Shown: piece by piece, positions 10,542 to 19,349 of the stretch
How the letters are laid out: the number at the start of each line of letters is the position of its first letter
Numbering within the stretch: the first letter of the stretch is position 1
Assembly (NCBI GenBank): GCA_960531495.1
Contig: OY482866.1
Span: forward strand, 4,715,418-4,779,417
Direction of reading: 5' to 3'
Source of the DNA: Zeus faber
Taxonomy: Eukaryota; Chordata; Actinopteri; Zeiformes; Zeidae
DNA: 64,000 nucleotides
Position numbers and translations under genes: made by a program
Notes under the pieces: model-generated
Databases searched by the model: none
Told to the model about the DNA's origin: nothing
What the model saw: the letters and a program-made list of their open reading frames with translations, nothing else

Positions 10542-11730
10542 TTAATATGCTATGGGTTGATTTCGCCTCCCACTGCAGGATTCTTGCATTAGTATTGCTG
10601 ATGCGTACCCCTGACTCCTATTTGCTACATACAATAGGAATGGTTTTGTATAGTCTGGAGTTGCCAATACACTTGCTCCCTGAAGTTCTCGTTTGATGCT
10701 TTCAAACACTGCCAATGCATCTGCATCCCACATAAGTTTAGCTTGAAGGTTAGTTGTTCCTACGTTCTTCATTATTGCTCTTAATGGTGCAGTTTTAAGG
10801 GCATAGTCCTCTATCCAGTCTGAACTACACCCTGTCATCCCCAGAAATGTCATCATTTGTTGTACCGTGTCTGGTTTAGGTGCTTTGCTAATCCCCTCGA
10901 GCTGATTGGGTGCTATGGCTTTAGTTTGGTGTGCTATCAGCCTCCCCAAGTATTCGACATCTGTCTGGCAGTATTGTAATTTTTTCCGGGACAACTTGTG
11001 CCCCCCTATTGCCAATCGTATTAATACAGCAATGGAGTCCTCATGACACTGTTCCAATGTAGGAGAACATATCAGGAGATCATCCACATACTGTATCAGT
11101 GTACCATGTAGTACCAGTTCGTTCAAATCACTTTTCAACACCTGATTAAACAAATGTGGAGAATGTTTAAACCCCTGTGGCATTCTTGTATAAGTGTATT
11201 GTTTACCTTTATACGTAAATGCGAACAAATGTCTGCTTTCTTCTGCAAGAGGTACACTGAAAAATGCACCACATAAATCAATCACTGTGAAATACTTGGC
11301 ATCAGGAGGAACGTTGGTCAGCATCGTGTGTGGATTTGGAACTTCAGCCTGCATGTCCTCAACAACGTCATTGACAGCTCCCAAATCATGCACTAACCGC
11401 CATTTTTGTTTATCTGCTTTTAGCACAGGAAGCAAAGGAGTGTTACAGTTACTTTTTGTCTCTATTATAACACCTGCCTTTATTAGTCCTTCTATGGTGG
11501 GAGCTATGCCTGCCTCTGCCTCGGGTTTCATATAATATTGTTTTCGCCATGGCAGTTGAACGTTTGGTTTGGTTTGGATTTTTACCGCGTTAGCTGAATG
11601 CACTAAACCTACATCGGTGTCAGATTGTGACCATACCTGTCCAGGTATCGTCTCTTCCATTTCTGTCCTCAACTCCATCTGTCTGTCCCTGAGTAGTTGT
11701 CCTGCTGTTAGTGGTTCCTGTTGTTTTTGA
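10542..11730 (-). pseudogene. pol: ERV-A pol: reverse transcriptase
   Basis: RT occupies the C-terminal two thirds of a 621-codon frame (12407-10542). Diagnostic motifs are LPWRKQYYMKPEAEAGI, WRLVHDLGAVND, FTVIDLCGAFFSVPL, RMPQGFKHSPHLFNQVL and the catalytic QYVDDLLICSP, with YVDD at 11089-11100 (minus). The order matches gammaretrovirus-like RT. The frame runs on from the protease remnant and the two-histidine domain without a break and is lost near 10542 at the connection segment. It copies viral RNA to DNA. It looks enzymatically intact in its core, but the whole polyprotein is broken elsewhere. Confidence 0.9.
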
Positions 11731-11732
11731 AT

Positions 11733-12230
11733 CACTTCCACTTCCTGTAAAACGCCTGTTATGTGTGTGTAGCACAATATCTTCAAATATTTTTTACATG
11801 ACTGGAGAATTAATTTGTTATCCGTTTCCTCCCATTTGAGTTGGTTTTCATAGGACATCATTGCCCCCAGGTGTTTAGCTTCGAAACCCTTGTTTATCAG
11901 TAGGGTAATGTGAGGTGCTCTGTCAGTGTCTGTGAACCAATTTTTGATTGCTGTCGACTGATCCGCATCTTGTGCCGCCATAGCAGCACCTTGTGGTCCA
12001 ATTACTATGTGTTGCGATTCAATTGCCACTTTTTTTCCTGCGGCTTTCGTTTGCCATTCCTTTTCCAATTGTGGGTCCTGCTGTGGATCATATATCAGGG
12101 TGCAATGATATCCTATCCTTGACTCTCTTGCTTGGGGAATTTGAGCTCTAATGTATTTTCCCCATTTGTCCACTGTTTTGCTGACTTGCTCGTGGATATC
12201 ACCTATCCAGTAAATATTTGCAGTATCTGG
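11733..12230 (-). other. ERV-A: two-histidine (2H phosphoesterase-like) domain between protease and RT
   Basis: Residues about 60-225 of the 12407-10542 frame do not belong to protease or RT. They contain YHCTLIYDP (HCTL at 12096-12107) and, 65 residues later, APHITLLINKG (HITL at 11901-11912). Between these is a strand-like SQHIVIGPQGAAM. Two H-x-T-x motifs at this spacing, each in a hydrophobic strand, are the hallmark of 2H phosphoesterases (LigT, AKAP7-like and viral 2',5'-phosphodiesterase families). ERV-D has the matching region: YWIGNL, HHCTLKY and IVGLQGAAM. Assignment is from motifs only. No dUTPase motifs are seen, although dUTPase is the more usual extra retroviral domain. Confidence 0.55.
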
Positions 12231-12312
12231 TTTTGATACCACCATTTGAGGTGCTATCCCTGTTGATTCAATTAGTATGCCTTGTGGTGTGCAAAATATT
12301 TGTATTCCTAAT

Positions 12313-12636
12313 TTACATAGTGCATCTCTTCCTAATAAATTGACCGGTGTGGTATCTGAAACCAAGATGGGTATGGTAGCTACACGTCCGTGTAGCTTTA
12401 ATGTCATGGGTGGGTGTTAACTGCGTTTGTCCCGAAAATCCTACAGTTTTGGCAAATTTTTCTGCCATGGGGAGATGAGAGGCATCTTTTTTACTTAGAC
12501 ATGTGTAAGTAGCTCCAGTATCAACCATCATTGGTGTGCCTCTATCATTTATCAGAACCTGCAGTGTTGGTTCCACTTCAGCATGTTTCGTAATTGCTAC
12601 ATGCTGACCCTCCCCCTGAGGATTCTCTGGGCACCC
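12313..12636 (-). pseudogene. pro: ERV-A protease (frameshifted)
   Basis: Reading on from the UAG at 12637-12639, the frame begins GCPENPQGEGQ and gives EPTLQVLINDRGTPMMVDTG, where DTG is the aspartic protease active site, followed by ATYTCL. Near 12410, in a run of C/A bases (CACCCACCC), the frame shifts. The protease end (VATIPILVSDTTPVNLLGRD, with the GRD turn) is read at the start of the next frame from 12407. Retroviral protease works as a dimer to cut Gag and Gag-Pol. The single indel is the only lesion seen in it. Confidence 0.85.
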
Positions 12637-12639
12637 CTA
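12637..12639 (-). promoter_or_regulatory. In-frame UAG at ERV-A gag-pro junction (probable readthrough site)
   Basis: Nucleocapsid ends GGG-UAC-UAG and protease continues in the same frame with GGG-UGC-CCA-GA. The identical UAG-GGG-UGC-CCA-GA occurs at the ERV-D junction (33704-33706). In gammaretroviruses Gag-Pol is made by readthrough of a UAG followed by G at exactly this point. Confidence 0.7.
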
Positions 12640-12902
12640 GTACCCTTGACCCATAAACGGTCCTGTCTGTCTTCGCTGACCTCCTCCTTGACCTTGCTGA
12701 CCTTGCCACTGCTGTCCCTGCTGTTGTCTTGGTGAGGAAGGGTTGGTTAAACACTCGTTTCTTGTATGTCCTTCCTGGTTACATCCCCAACATACCATAA
12801 GCCCTCTGTACTGTCTCGGGGGCCCCCGTCCCAGGGTGTAACTAGACTGTCCCTGCTTCTGAGCATACCTTGGATTTTCTCGCTGTCCCCTATACTGGTT
12901 CT
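12637..12902 (-). pseudogene. gag: ERV-A nucleocapsid segment of gag (CCHC zinc knuckle)
   Basis: One frame back from the capsid frame, the minus strand encodes a basic, Gln-rich stretch with the zinc knuckle CWGCNQEGHTRNEC (CX2CX4HX4C). It continues through PRQQQGQQWQGQQGQGGGQ to GQGY and the UAG. It binds genomic RNA in virions. It is reached from the capsid frame only by a one-base shift at the A6C run at 12903-12909. In ERV-D the equivalent region is fused in frame to capsid, so a deletion here is likely, though programmed slippage cannot be excluded. Confidence 0.8.
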
Positions 12903-14534
12903 GTTTTTTCCACCCCTCGGATTCCCACTATTCTGCGTATAAACATTAACCACAGGTGGGGTGAGTGACCCTTGGCTCTGAGGCTGTCGTGCCGGGGGGG
13001 GAAATGTCTGTTGAAGAGGTTGGATCTGTGGCGGAGCCTGTTGGACGTTTTGCATTGTTGCAACATCTGGTTTCACAACAACCGCCTGCTTTTTCTTTTC
13101 TTTCTTCGTGAGTTCTTCTAGCTGAAGCTGAGTCAGCTTTCTCTGCACCTCTTTGCTTTGTTCTTGAATCTTCTGTTCGTTTTGTCGATATCTCTCCACT
13201 GCGTGGACCAGATGATCGCTGAACTCTTTATGGGGCATTGATGAGGTCAGTCCCACCACATCTCCTAGCTTGCTTTGCTTGACCGGGTCAGGCAATGCTT
13301 CTACTATGGCATTTCTGAACAGCATCGAGATCAATCCATCATTTTCTGGATCTTTCTCCGTCTCCAAGTGCCACCTCCTAACTTGGTTCTGCAGGAATGT
13401 TGCAGGGTTCTCAGTGTCGCCTATTGTGTGACCCCTCAGGATCCTGTGGTCTATACAGACTGGGTACTCGCATCTGAGTGCTGTCCAAGTTCTTTGTCTA
13501 TAAGCGTCAAATGTGGTTCCATCAGAGGCCTCGTCCAGCAGTTGGCTCAAACCCCCGTTTGTTAGTACGCTCTTCATCTTCTCTATCCCCAACACTCTGG
13601 CCAACAAAGCTTTCAGATCACCCACCACCATTATATTCCCTATGGTGTTTTCCTCAAACATCCCCATCCACTTTGCAGCCCCTTTGTTAATATTAGGTAA
13701 CTTTTTTACCAATTCTTCCAAATCTTGGGACCCCCATGGGATATATTGGGCTTGTTGTCCTTTTACCAGGATAGGATATGTTCCTGAATAAGTCTTAGGT
13801 GCTCTTTTCTTTCTTTGCGATCTCCTACGTTCCTCTTGTAAGTCGAACGCTAGGGGAACTTGCGCTGATATACTGCTGCTGGGCTCGGCCCCCTCACTTT
13901 CTTTCCCTGGTGTCCCACTGAAGCTCTCTCCCTCATGGCTGCACTCTGCTGTCATCTCCATCTGGCTGTCTTTTGACCTTCTTCCTCTATTATCCCCCTC
14001 GTCCCCATCACTATCACTACCGCTATCACTGCTCCACTCGTTGGCTGTCCTTCTAAGGCCTTTATAACAGTCCATGTGTAAGGGTGGTCCTCTCCCTCTC
14101 TCTGTTCTACAAGCCTTGTCCCTCTCTTTATCCGGCTTAACCTCCCCTTTAACCTCCACTGTGCCTGTTATCATTGGGTACTGTCCTGTGTTATATGGAG
14201 GTGGCTGAACCTTTTCAACTTCCTCAACTCCACTCAACATTTCCCTAGCTTTTCTTTCTCTCTGCCTCCACTGTGTCCCTTCTTTTTGGAACATTGCTAA
14301 TATTATCCTCTCTCTTTCTCTTTTCTCAATCGCTTTTTTCCCGGTTTTATTTGTTTTGTGATTCTTTATCATCACCTCCATTTCTTCACACACCGTAGCA
14401 TCAAATGTTCCTCCCTCTGGCCACTTTGTTCCCAATTTGGCAGTCCTCTTACCCCATTTGGCTGAGATTTTTATTATCTCCTCTTTATTTAAAGGGTTTT
14501 TTTTAGTCAATATTTCTACGGCTGTAGGGGCCAT
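12747..14534 (-). pseudogene. gag: ERV-A gag (matrix, PPPY region, capsid)
   Basis: The 595-codon frame starts at the ATG at 14534. It has a Lys-rich matrix-like N-terminus (MAPTAVEILTKKNPLN), a late-domain PPPY in KVQPPPYNTGQY at about residue 115, and an acidic/serine linker. The p30-like capsid contains PATFLQNQVRRWH and MLFRNAIVEALPDPVKQ, which is the major homology-like region. A charged coiled coil follows (QNEQKIQEQSKEVQRKLTQ). The last part (from GGKNRTS on) is out of the nucleocapsid frame. Gag assembles the particle. Length and order fit gamma/epsilon-like gag. There is no myristoylation glycine at position 2. The corresponding ERV-D gag is shorter and diverged but collinear. Confidence 0.9.
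12903..12909 (-). promoter_or_regulatory. A-AAA-AAC heptamer at ERV-A capsid/nucleocapsid frame change
   Basis: In the gag frame the codons are GGA-AAA-AAC. The heptamer is a classical -1 slippery site, and a -1 slip gives exactly the nucleocapsid frame. The same run is also a likely site for a one-base deletion, which is the simpler explanation because ERV-D needs no shift. Confidence 0.4.
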
Positions 14535-15732
14535 GATACTTAATAGTGTATATAGCTATTATTATCTAGTTTTATTCTGTTGTTATTCACTACAGTTTAC
14601 GTTCACGCCTTTTCCTCAGTCTTCTCCAAGTGAATGTAAAGCTGCTCTAACCCCCGTTTTTTCTTTTCTGCTCCCCCGGAGCTGCTCAACCCCCACCTTT
14701 TCTGATTCCTGTCTTCTCCTCTGGCCTCGCTCTTTTCCTTTTTTTTCCTTTCTGACTTGCGGCTCCCCCGGAGCTGCTCGACCCCCACCTTTTCTCTTTC
14801 TCTTCGCCTCCTTTCTAACACCTGCTCTGTACAGGCTTCCCAAGCCACTCTGCTCGACCCTATTATTAGAAATGTATTTTAGGCTAGTTGTTAGTTACAA
14901 TACCTTATCTTCACCTATATCTCTATCTATTACTTCTAGAACTCCTACTCTCAGCTAATTAACTACAATAGACGAAGACAAACACAATTCTCTGACTATG
15001 CAGACCCTTTCTCTCTTGAAAGGCGGTATCCCAGATTTACCAACACATAACAAAGCTCCTGACCAACACAAAACAACACAAAATAACTCTTCCGACCAAC
15101 TGAGCCCTCTCGTCAGAGGGAGTATCCCAGATTTTTTAACTTTAAAACAAACTTAAAGTGGATAATCACATGAGTGATAAGCCTCTGAGCACTGTCCCTA
15201 TGCTTTTAATGGACTTTCTATATGATTACCCGTAGACAAAATTAAAGAGATCTATACAGGACGTCTCTAACCTGCTTACCAAAAATTGATCTATACAGGA
15301 CGTCTCTAACCTGCTTACCAGAAGTAAAAGAGATCTATACAGGACGTCTCTAACCTGCTTACCAGAAGTAAAATAGATCTTTACAGGACGTCTCTAACCT
15401 GCTTACCAGAAGTAAAAGAGATCTCTCTGGATCGTTTCCACACTCCGCTACAATGTGTATAAATCACAGAGCGTTGTGTGTGCATGCATGCGTCAAATTC
15501 ATTCCAAGCCACTCTCTTTCTCTCTCCTCCTTCTTTAACATATATGCTTTTGGTTCTTTTTGGAGAGACCTACCACCGGGCGTGAGAATCAGGCAGACAA
15601 TGATCACACAAATTTACTAAATTAATAGGTAAGAACAATGCTTACCCTTTCAAGTTGGGTGGCCACCCGTTTTTGTGTGACCCTTGCCGGTCCCCGACCC
15701 ACAGCCCAGCAGCCGGCGGGTCCCTGTTCTTC
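14535..15732 (-). other. ERV-A 5' leader
   Basis: About 1.2 kb between the PBS and the gag start. It contains a duplicated segment of about 80 bp (two copies of CTCCCCCGGAGCTGCTC at about 14677 and 14762) and the 44-bp tandem repeats at 15245-15428. Packaging signals normally lie here, but none can be identified from sequence alone. Confidence 0.6.
15245..15428. repeat. Four 44-bp tandem repeats in the ERV-A leader
   Basis: The core AGGACGTCTCTAACCTGCTT starts at 15258, 15297, 15341 and 15385, giving spacings of 39, 44 and 44 bases. Each copy has a preceding GATCT(A/T)TAC. Copies are almost identical, so the expansion is recent compared with the LTR divergence or is homogenised. Confidence 0.9.
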
Positions 15733-15751
15733 AATCCTGCCGACAACGCCA
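15733..15751 (-). other. ERV-A primer-binding site (tRNA-Ser type)
   Basis: On the minus strand, TGGCGTTGTCGGCAGGATT lies 4 bases inside the 5' LTR. It matches the complement of a serine tRNA 3' end (known form TGGCGTAGTCGGCAGGATT) at 18 of 19 positions. Confidence 0.8.
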
Positions 15752-15755
15752 AATA

Positions 15756-16310
15756 TGTTGTGGAAAAAAACGCATCTAACACTTAAACTGAAGAAGAGAG
15801 GTTCGAGAGAGTCAAGGTCTGAAGATATAAGACTTTATTATCACTTGCAAGAAGTGACAACAGAATCTGAGTTGGTTTGACAAAGAACTCCCGAGCCGCT
15901 CATGGACTCCTTCTTTTAACCTCTTTCTGCTGGTCCAGAATGTACATCTGTCTCCTCAAAAAGGATCCCTTCCTTCTTCCTACACGGTCAATAGTGCAAA
16001 GAAGCCATTTGTCTGCATTCTTTGACGTTAGTTACATTAGCAAACCTCCCGACGCTAGTCCAGGCCATATTTTAGAGGGGATGTTTGCATTAACAGACCT
16101 TCCCATGTCATATGGCTCACGGCCAACAAAGCACTTATTCCTGTCTGCTACCTTTGTTTAGACTGAAACACCATGTCTTTGCTGACCCCTGTTTCACGCA
16201 CACTTACTTCATTCATATAGCATATGTGCAAGATAATGAATGTTCCTTCTTATTTAATGGTAGAATATAATGAACATATTTATTTTAAATGTACTAGTAA
16301 ATTTCTCCCA
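15756..16310 (-). repeat. ERV-A 5' LTR
   Basis: Begins TGGGAGAAATTTAC and ends CCACAACA in element orientation. AATAAA at 15834-15839 (minus). It pairs with 7136-7692. Confidence 0.85.
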
Positions 16311-16529
16311 TAGCGCAAGAAGGGATTTCTTGCATTCAAACAAGAGCCCTGTTTCTGTAATACACAGTCAACTTGATGACGCAGAGCATCAAATAACATG
16401 TGAGGTTGTCAAACAACGTAGGAATATCAGAAAAGTGCTTCTTGAAGCACTTAGAATGTGTGACCTGAATTAATTGACGGATGTGTCAGAAGACTTTCAG
16501 AGTGCAAAGCGACGAACAAAACTGAAGCA

Positions 16530-16586
16530 GGGTCCACCAAGATTTGAACTAGGATCACTGAATGCAAAGCCTAAACCATTACAACA
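16530..16586 (-). pseudogene. tRNA-Gln pseudogene
   Basis: The T arm and anticodon arm of tRNA-Gln are recognisable (GGTCCACCAAGATTTGAACT in reverse), but the anticodon loop is altered to TTTGCAT and the 5' part is degenerate. Confidence 0.6.
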
Positions 16587-16672
16587 GTAAGCTTGCAATT
16601 TGATTCATTTAAACATGATGTATTAGAGACAAAAGGACGTGACTATCAAACTCATAGGTGGAACTTGTCTCT

Positions 16673-16739
16673 GGGCTCGTACGGGAGTTGAACACGGGAC
16701 TTCTCGCACCCTAAGCGAGAATCATGCCACTAGACCAAA
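16673..16739 (-). pseudogene. tRNA-Pro(AGG) pseudogene, 5' truncated
   Basis: The anticodon stem-loop CTCGC-TTAGGGT-GCGAG and the T arm are good, but the first several acceptor bases are missing. The sequence runs straight into spacer after the D-arm TGGTCTAG. Confidence 0.7.
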
Positions 16740-17152
16740 GGCAAAATCTCATGAGAGTCAGCTGTCAGTGGTTCATTACCTTGATCCAAGCTAGTAGAGG
16801 TTTTTTGCCATGAGATGGCATTGATTCAATCAAGTTTATTGTGACAGGATCAAAGTTACTGTAAAACAAACAATTCCTTCCTGTTTCAAAATTACCTACT
16901 TCGGATGCAAGTTAGAATGAAGGAAAACAGGGAGGGAAAATTAACTCAGGCCGGTTCTGAAAGAATAGCATACAGCTTTGTGCCAAAGACAATTTTATGG
17001 GCAAATTTTCTTTGATGGCTTATCGATTTCAAATGCCACCAAGATTTGAACGGCTTGCAATTTGAATTTATTTAAACATGATGTATTTTAGACAATTGAA
17101 CTTTAATGTCAAACACATAGCTGGAACCCGTCTCCTGTCTCTAAACTGAAGC

Positions 17153-17218
17153 AGGGACCACGAAGATTTGAACTAGGATCACTGAATGCAAAGCCTAAAC
17201 CATTTCATCATGGAACCT
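17153..17218 (-). pseudogene. tRNA-Gln pseudogene
   Basis: Keeps the GGTTCCATG start but has a short degenerate D arm and a TTTGCAT anticodon loop, like the copies at 16530 and 17684. Confidence 0.6.
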
Positions 17219-17322
17219 ACAGTATGCTGCATAATGTAGAGCTTGCAATTTGATTCATTTAAACATGACATATTTGAGACAAATGGGCGTGAAAAACGGA
17301 CTCATAGGTGGAACTTGTCTCT

Positions 17323-17394
17323 GGGCTCGTACGGGAGTTGAACCCGGGACCTCCCGCACCCAAAGCGAGAAACGTGCCACTAGACCAATGAGCC
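17323..17394 (-). tRNA. tRNA-Pro(TGG), lightly decayed
   Basis: 72 nt in full cloverleaf order. The anticodon loop is TTTGGGT with anticodon TGG, and the T arm is GGTCCCGGGTTCAACTCCCG. Single mismatches occur in the acceptor, anticodon and T stems, so function is doubtful. Confidence 0.6.
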
Positions 17395-17683
17395 AAGCAT
17401 GGCTCGACTCTCCTCAAAATCCCGAATGGCAAATTTAATTTGGTCGGTTGTCGGCAAAATCTAATGAGAGTCAGCTGTCAGTGGCTCATTACCTTGATCC
17501 AAGCAAGTAGAGGTTTTTTCCCATGAGATGGCATTGATTCAATCAAGTTTATTGTGACAGGATCAAAGTTACTGTAAAACAAACAATTCCTTCCTGTTTC
17601 AAAATTACCTACTTCGGATGCAAGTTAGAATGAAGGAAAACAGGGAGGGAAAATAAACCTGTCTCCTGTCACTAAACTGAAGC

Positions 17684-17747
17684 AGGGTCCACCAAGATTT
17701 GAACTAGGATCACTGAATGCAAAGCCTGAACAATTACAACATGGAAC
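17684..17747 (-). pseudogene. tRNA-Gln pseudogene
   Basis: Same degenerate form as the copies at 16530 and 17153, with start GGTTCCATG and anticodon loop TTTGCAT. Confidence 0.6.
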
Positions 17748-17906
17748 CCAGGCTGCATATGGTAGGGCTTGCAATTTATTTAAACATGATGTATGTTAGA
17801 CAACTGGACATCAATATCACACACAGCTAGAACTTGTCTCTGGGATCACCTGGGAACTGATCTCAGGACGTCGTTCATATAAAACACATAATTGGAACTT
17901 GTCTCT

Positions 17907-17978
17907 GGGCCCATCCGGGAGTTGAACCCGGGACCTCTCGCACCCGAAGCGAGAATCTTGCCACTAGACCAACGAGCC
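17907..17978 (-). tRNA. tRNA-Pro(CGG), lightly decayed
   Basis: 72 nt: GGCTCGTTGGTCTAG start, anticodon stem-loop CTCGC-TTCGGGT-GCGAG (anticodon CGG), intact T arm. The 3' acceptor half is GATGGGCCC, where GACGAGCCC is expected, so the acceptor stem has mismatches. Confidence 0.6.
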
Positions 17979-18403
17979 AAGCATGTCTGAAGTCCCCTCA
18001 AAATCCTGAACGCCAGCCTATATTTGGTTGGTTGTCCGCAAAATCTCACGAAAGTCACCTGTCAGTGGTTCATTACCTTAATCCAATCAAGTAGAGGTTT
18101 TTCCCATGAGATGGCATTGATTCAATGAAGTTTATTGTGACAGGCTCAAAGTTACTGTGAATCGAACAATTCAGTCCTGCTTCACAATGACCTTGTTCGG
18201 ATGCAGGTTAGAATGAAGGAAAACAGGGAGGGAAAATAAACTCAGTCCGGTTCTGAAGGAATAGCATTAAGCTTTGTACCAAAGGCATTTTTATAGGCAA
18301 GTTTTCTTTGATGGCTTTTTGATTTCAAATGCTTTCATCAAGCTCCGTGCAAGAAGGGATTTTTTTGTTGTGGATGGATTGCACCTTATTTGAGTGCTTC
18401 GCC

Positions 18404-18486
18404 GTCAGGATGGTCGAGTGATCTAAGAAACTGCGTTCAGGTCGCAGTCTCCGATGGAGACCTCGGGTCAAATCCCACTTCTGAAA
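18404..18486 (+). pseudogene. tRNA-Leu(CAG) pseudogene
   Basis: GTCAGGATGGTCGAGTGATC start and a perfect anticodon arm CTGCG-TTCAGGT-CGCAG. The segment after the variable arm is damaged (ACCTCGGGTCAAATCCC) and the 3' acceptor end is mutated. Confidence 0.65.
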
Positions 18487-19033
18487 AGCTCGTTAAGTAG
18501 ATGTTATCCTAAATGTCTGCTTTGCAGTTGCATGACAGTGGCATTTTCAACGAAGCAGTCATGCAGTTGACTTTGACGTCACTCACCTTACTGGCTCCCT
18601 GGACATAGCGCCACATCGTACTTCAGCATTCGACCTTGTTACCTGTCCAAAGTGGAATGACTTCTCTTTTTCAATGGGCACAGTCTTTAAAACACTACTT
18701 TCTCTCTCAGATTATCTGTTGAAGTTCCCTTAACTGATGGTTGAGACATGTTGCCTTTCTCCTCTTTACATTAAGGCACAGAAAGTGACTAGTTCATGTC
18801 TTTTTTAAGACATGAACTCTAGTTAGCCTTTAGAAGAAAACCTTGTTCAAAAGTTCATGTGAAAAGTACAGCAAAACATAGACATATGCAATTCTTATCA
18901 CATTCCCCCCTGTTTATGCTTATTCCAAGAATAACATTTTATATGGGGTGTGAGAGCATAAAGCCTGCCGGCAGTACAATAATACGATTTCCTATACTCA
19001 GTATCCATTCTGACAGGGAAATTCTCTCAGGGT

Positions 19034-19349
19034 CCCTCTGCCTAGGCGATCAAGGTAATGAACCACTGACAGCTGACTCTCATGAGATTTTGCCGCCAAC
19101 CAACCAGTTTGGCGTACGGGATTTGATGCAATTTCTGACTTGCTTCGTTCGTTGGTCTAGTGGCATGATTCTCGCTTAGGCTGCGAGAGGTCCCCGGTTC
19201 AACTCCCGGAAGAGCCCAGAGACAAGCTCGACCTATGAGTTTGATGTTCACGCCCATTTGTCTCATGTTTAAATTAATCAAATTGCAAGCTCTACATTAT
19301 GCAGCATACTGTAGGTTCCATGTTGTAGACCACCCCTCTGCCTAGGCGA
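19034..19349. repeat. 16-bp direct repeats flanking a tRNA-Pro segment
   Basis: CCCTCTGCCTAGGCGA occurs at 19034-19049 and 19334-19349. The 284 bp between is tRNA-cluster sequence (spacer, tRNA-Pro, spacer, first bases of tRNA-Gln), while both outer sides are ERV-B. This has the form of an insertion with target-site duplication. Confidence 0.75.
19146..19217 (+). pseudogene. tRNA-Pro(AGG) within the inserted segment
   Basis: GTTGGTCTAGTGGCATG D arm, anticodon stem-loop CTCGC-TTAGGCT-GCGAG (anticodon AGG) and a nearly normal T arm. The acceptor stem no longer pairs (CGTTCGT against AGAGCCC). Confidence 0.65.

Larger units (their letters stand above)
7136..16310 (-). mobile_element. ERV-A, near-complete endogenous retrovirus lacking most of env
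   Basis: A minus-strand provirus with two LTRs (15756-16310 is the 5' copy, 7136-7692 the 3' copy), a tRNA-Ser-type PBS at 15733-15751, gag, pro and pol in the usual order, and a polypurine tract beside the 3' LTR. The LTRs differ by roughly 5-7 percent by eye, so the insertion is not recent. Flanking bases TAGT (7132-7135) and TAGC (16311-16314) could be a 4-bp target duplication with one substitution. Both flanks are tRNA-cluster spacer. Only about 700 bp separate the integrase end from the polypurine tract, too little for a full env. The coding region carries frameshifts. Gag and Pol features (PPPY, p30-like capsid, one CCHC box, UAG at the gag-pro junction) point to a gamma/epsilon-like group. 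Confidence 0.9.
16311..18700. repeat. Tandem tRNA-Gln / tRNA-Pro cluster units (minus), ending in tRNA-Leu
   Basis: Three units of roughly 0.6-0.75 kb, each with a decayed tRNA-Gln, then a tRNA-Pro, then a long conserved spacer (e.g. TTCCTTCCTGTTTCAAAATT at about 16887 and 17588, GAGATGGCATTGATTCAATC at about 16813, 17525 and 18107). The last unit is followed by a tRNA-Leu. The same spacers recur at 29470-30340 and 60120-61020 in the opposite orientation. Confidence 0.85.

Noticed and set aside
11733..12230. dUTPase as the extra domain in ERV-A pol
   Set aside because: No dUTPase motifs are present; the paired H-x-T-x motifs fit better with a 2H fold.
14437..14958. Plus-strand 173-codon frame at the ERV-A gag start
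   Set aside because: Antisense to gag and to the T/C-rich leader; no motif.
15245..15428. CRISPR-like array
   Set aside because: The 44-bp repeats are contiguous with no variable spacers and lie in an ERV leader of a eukaryotic genome.
18791..18818. 12-bp inverted repeat as a transcription terminator
   Set aside because: It lies within the presumed ERV-B LTR and has its T-run in the loop, not after the stem.
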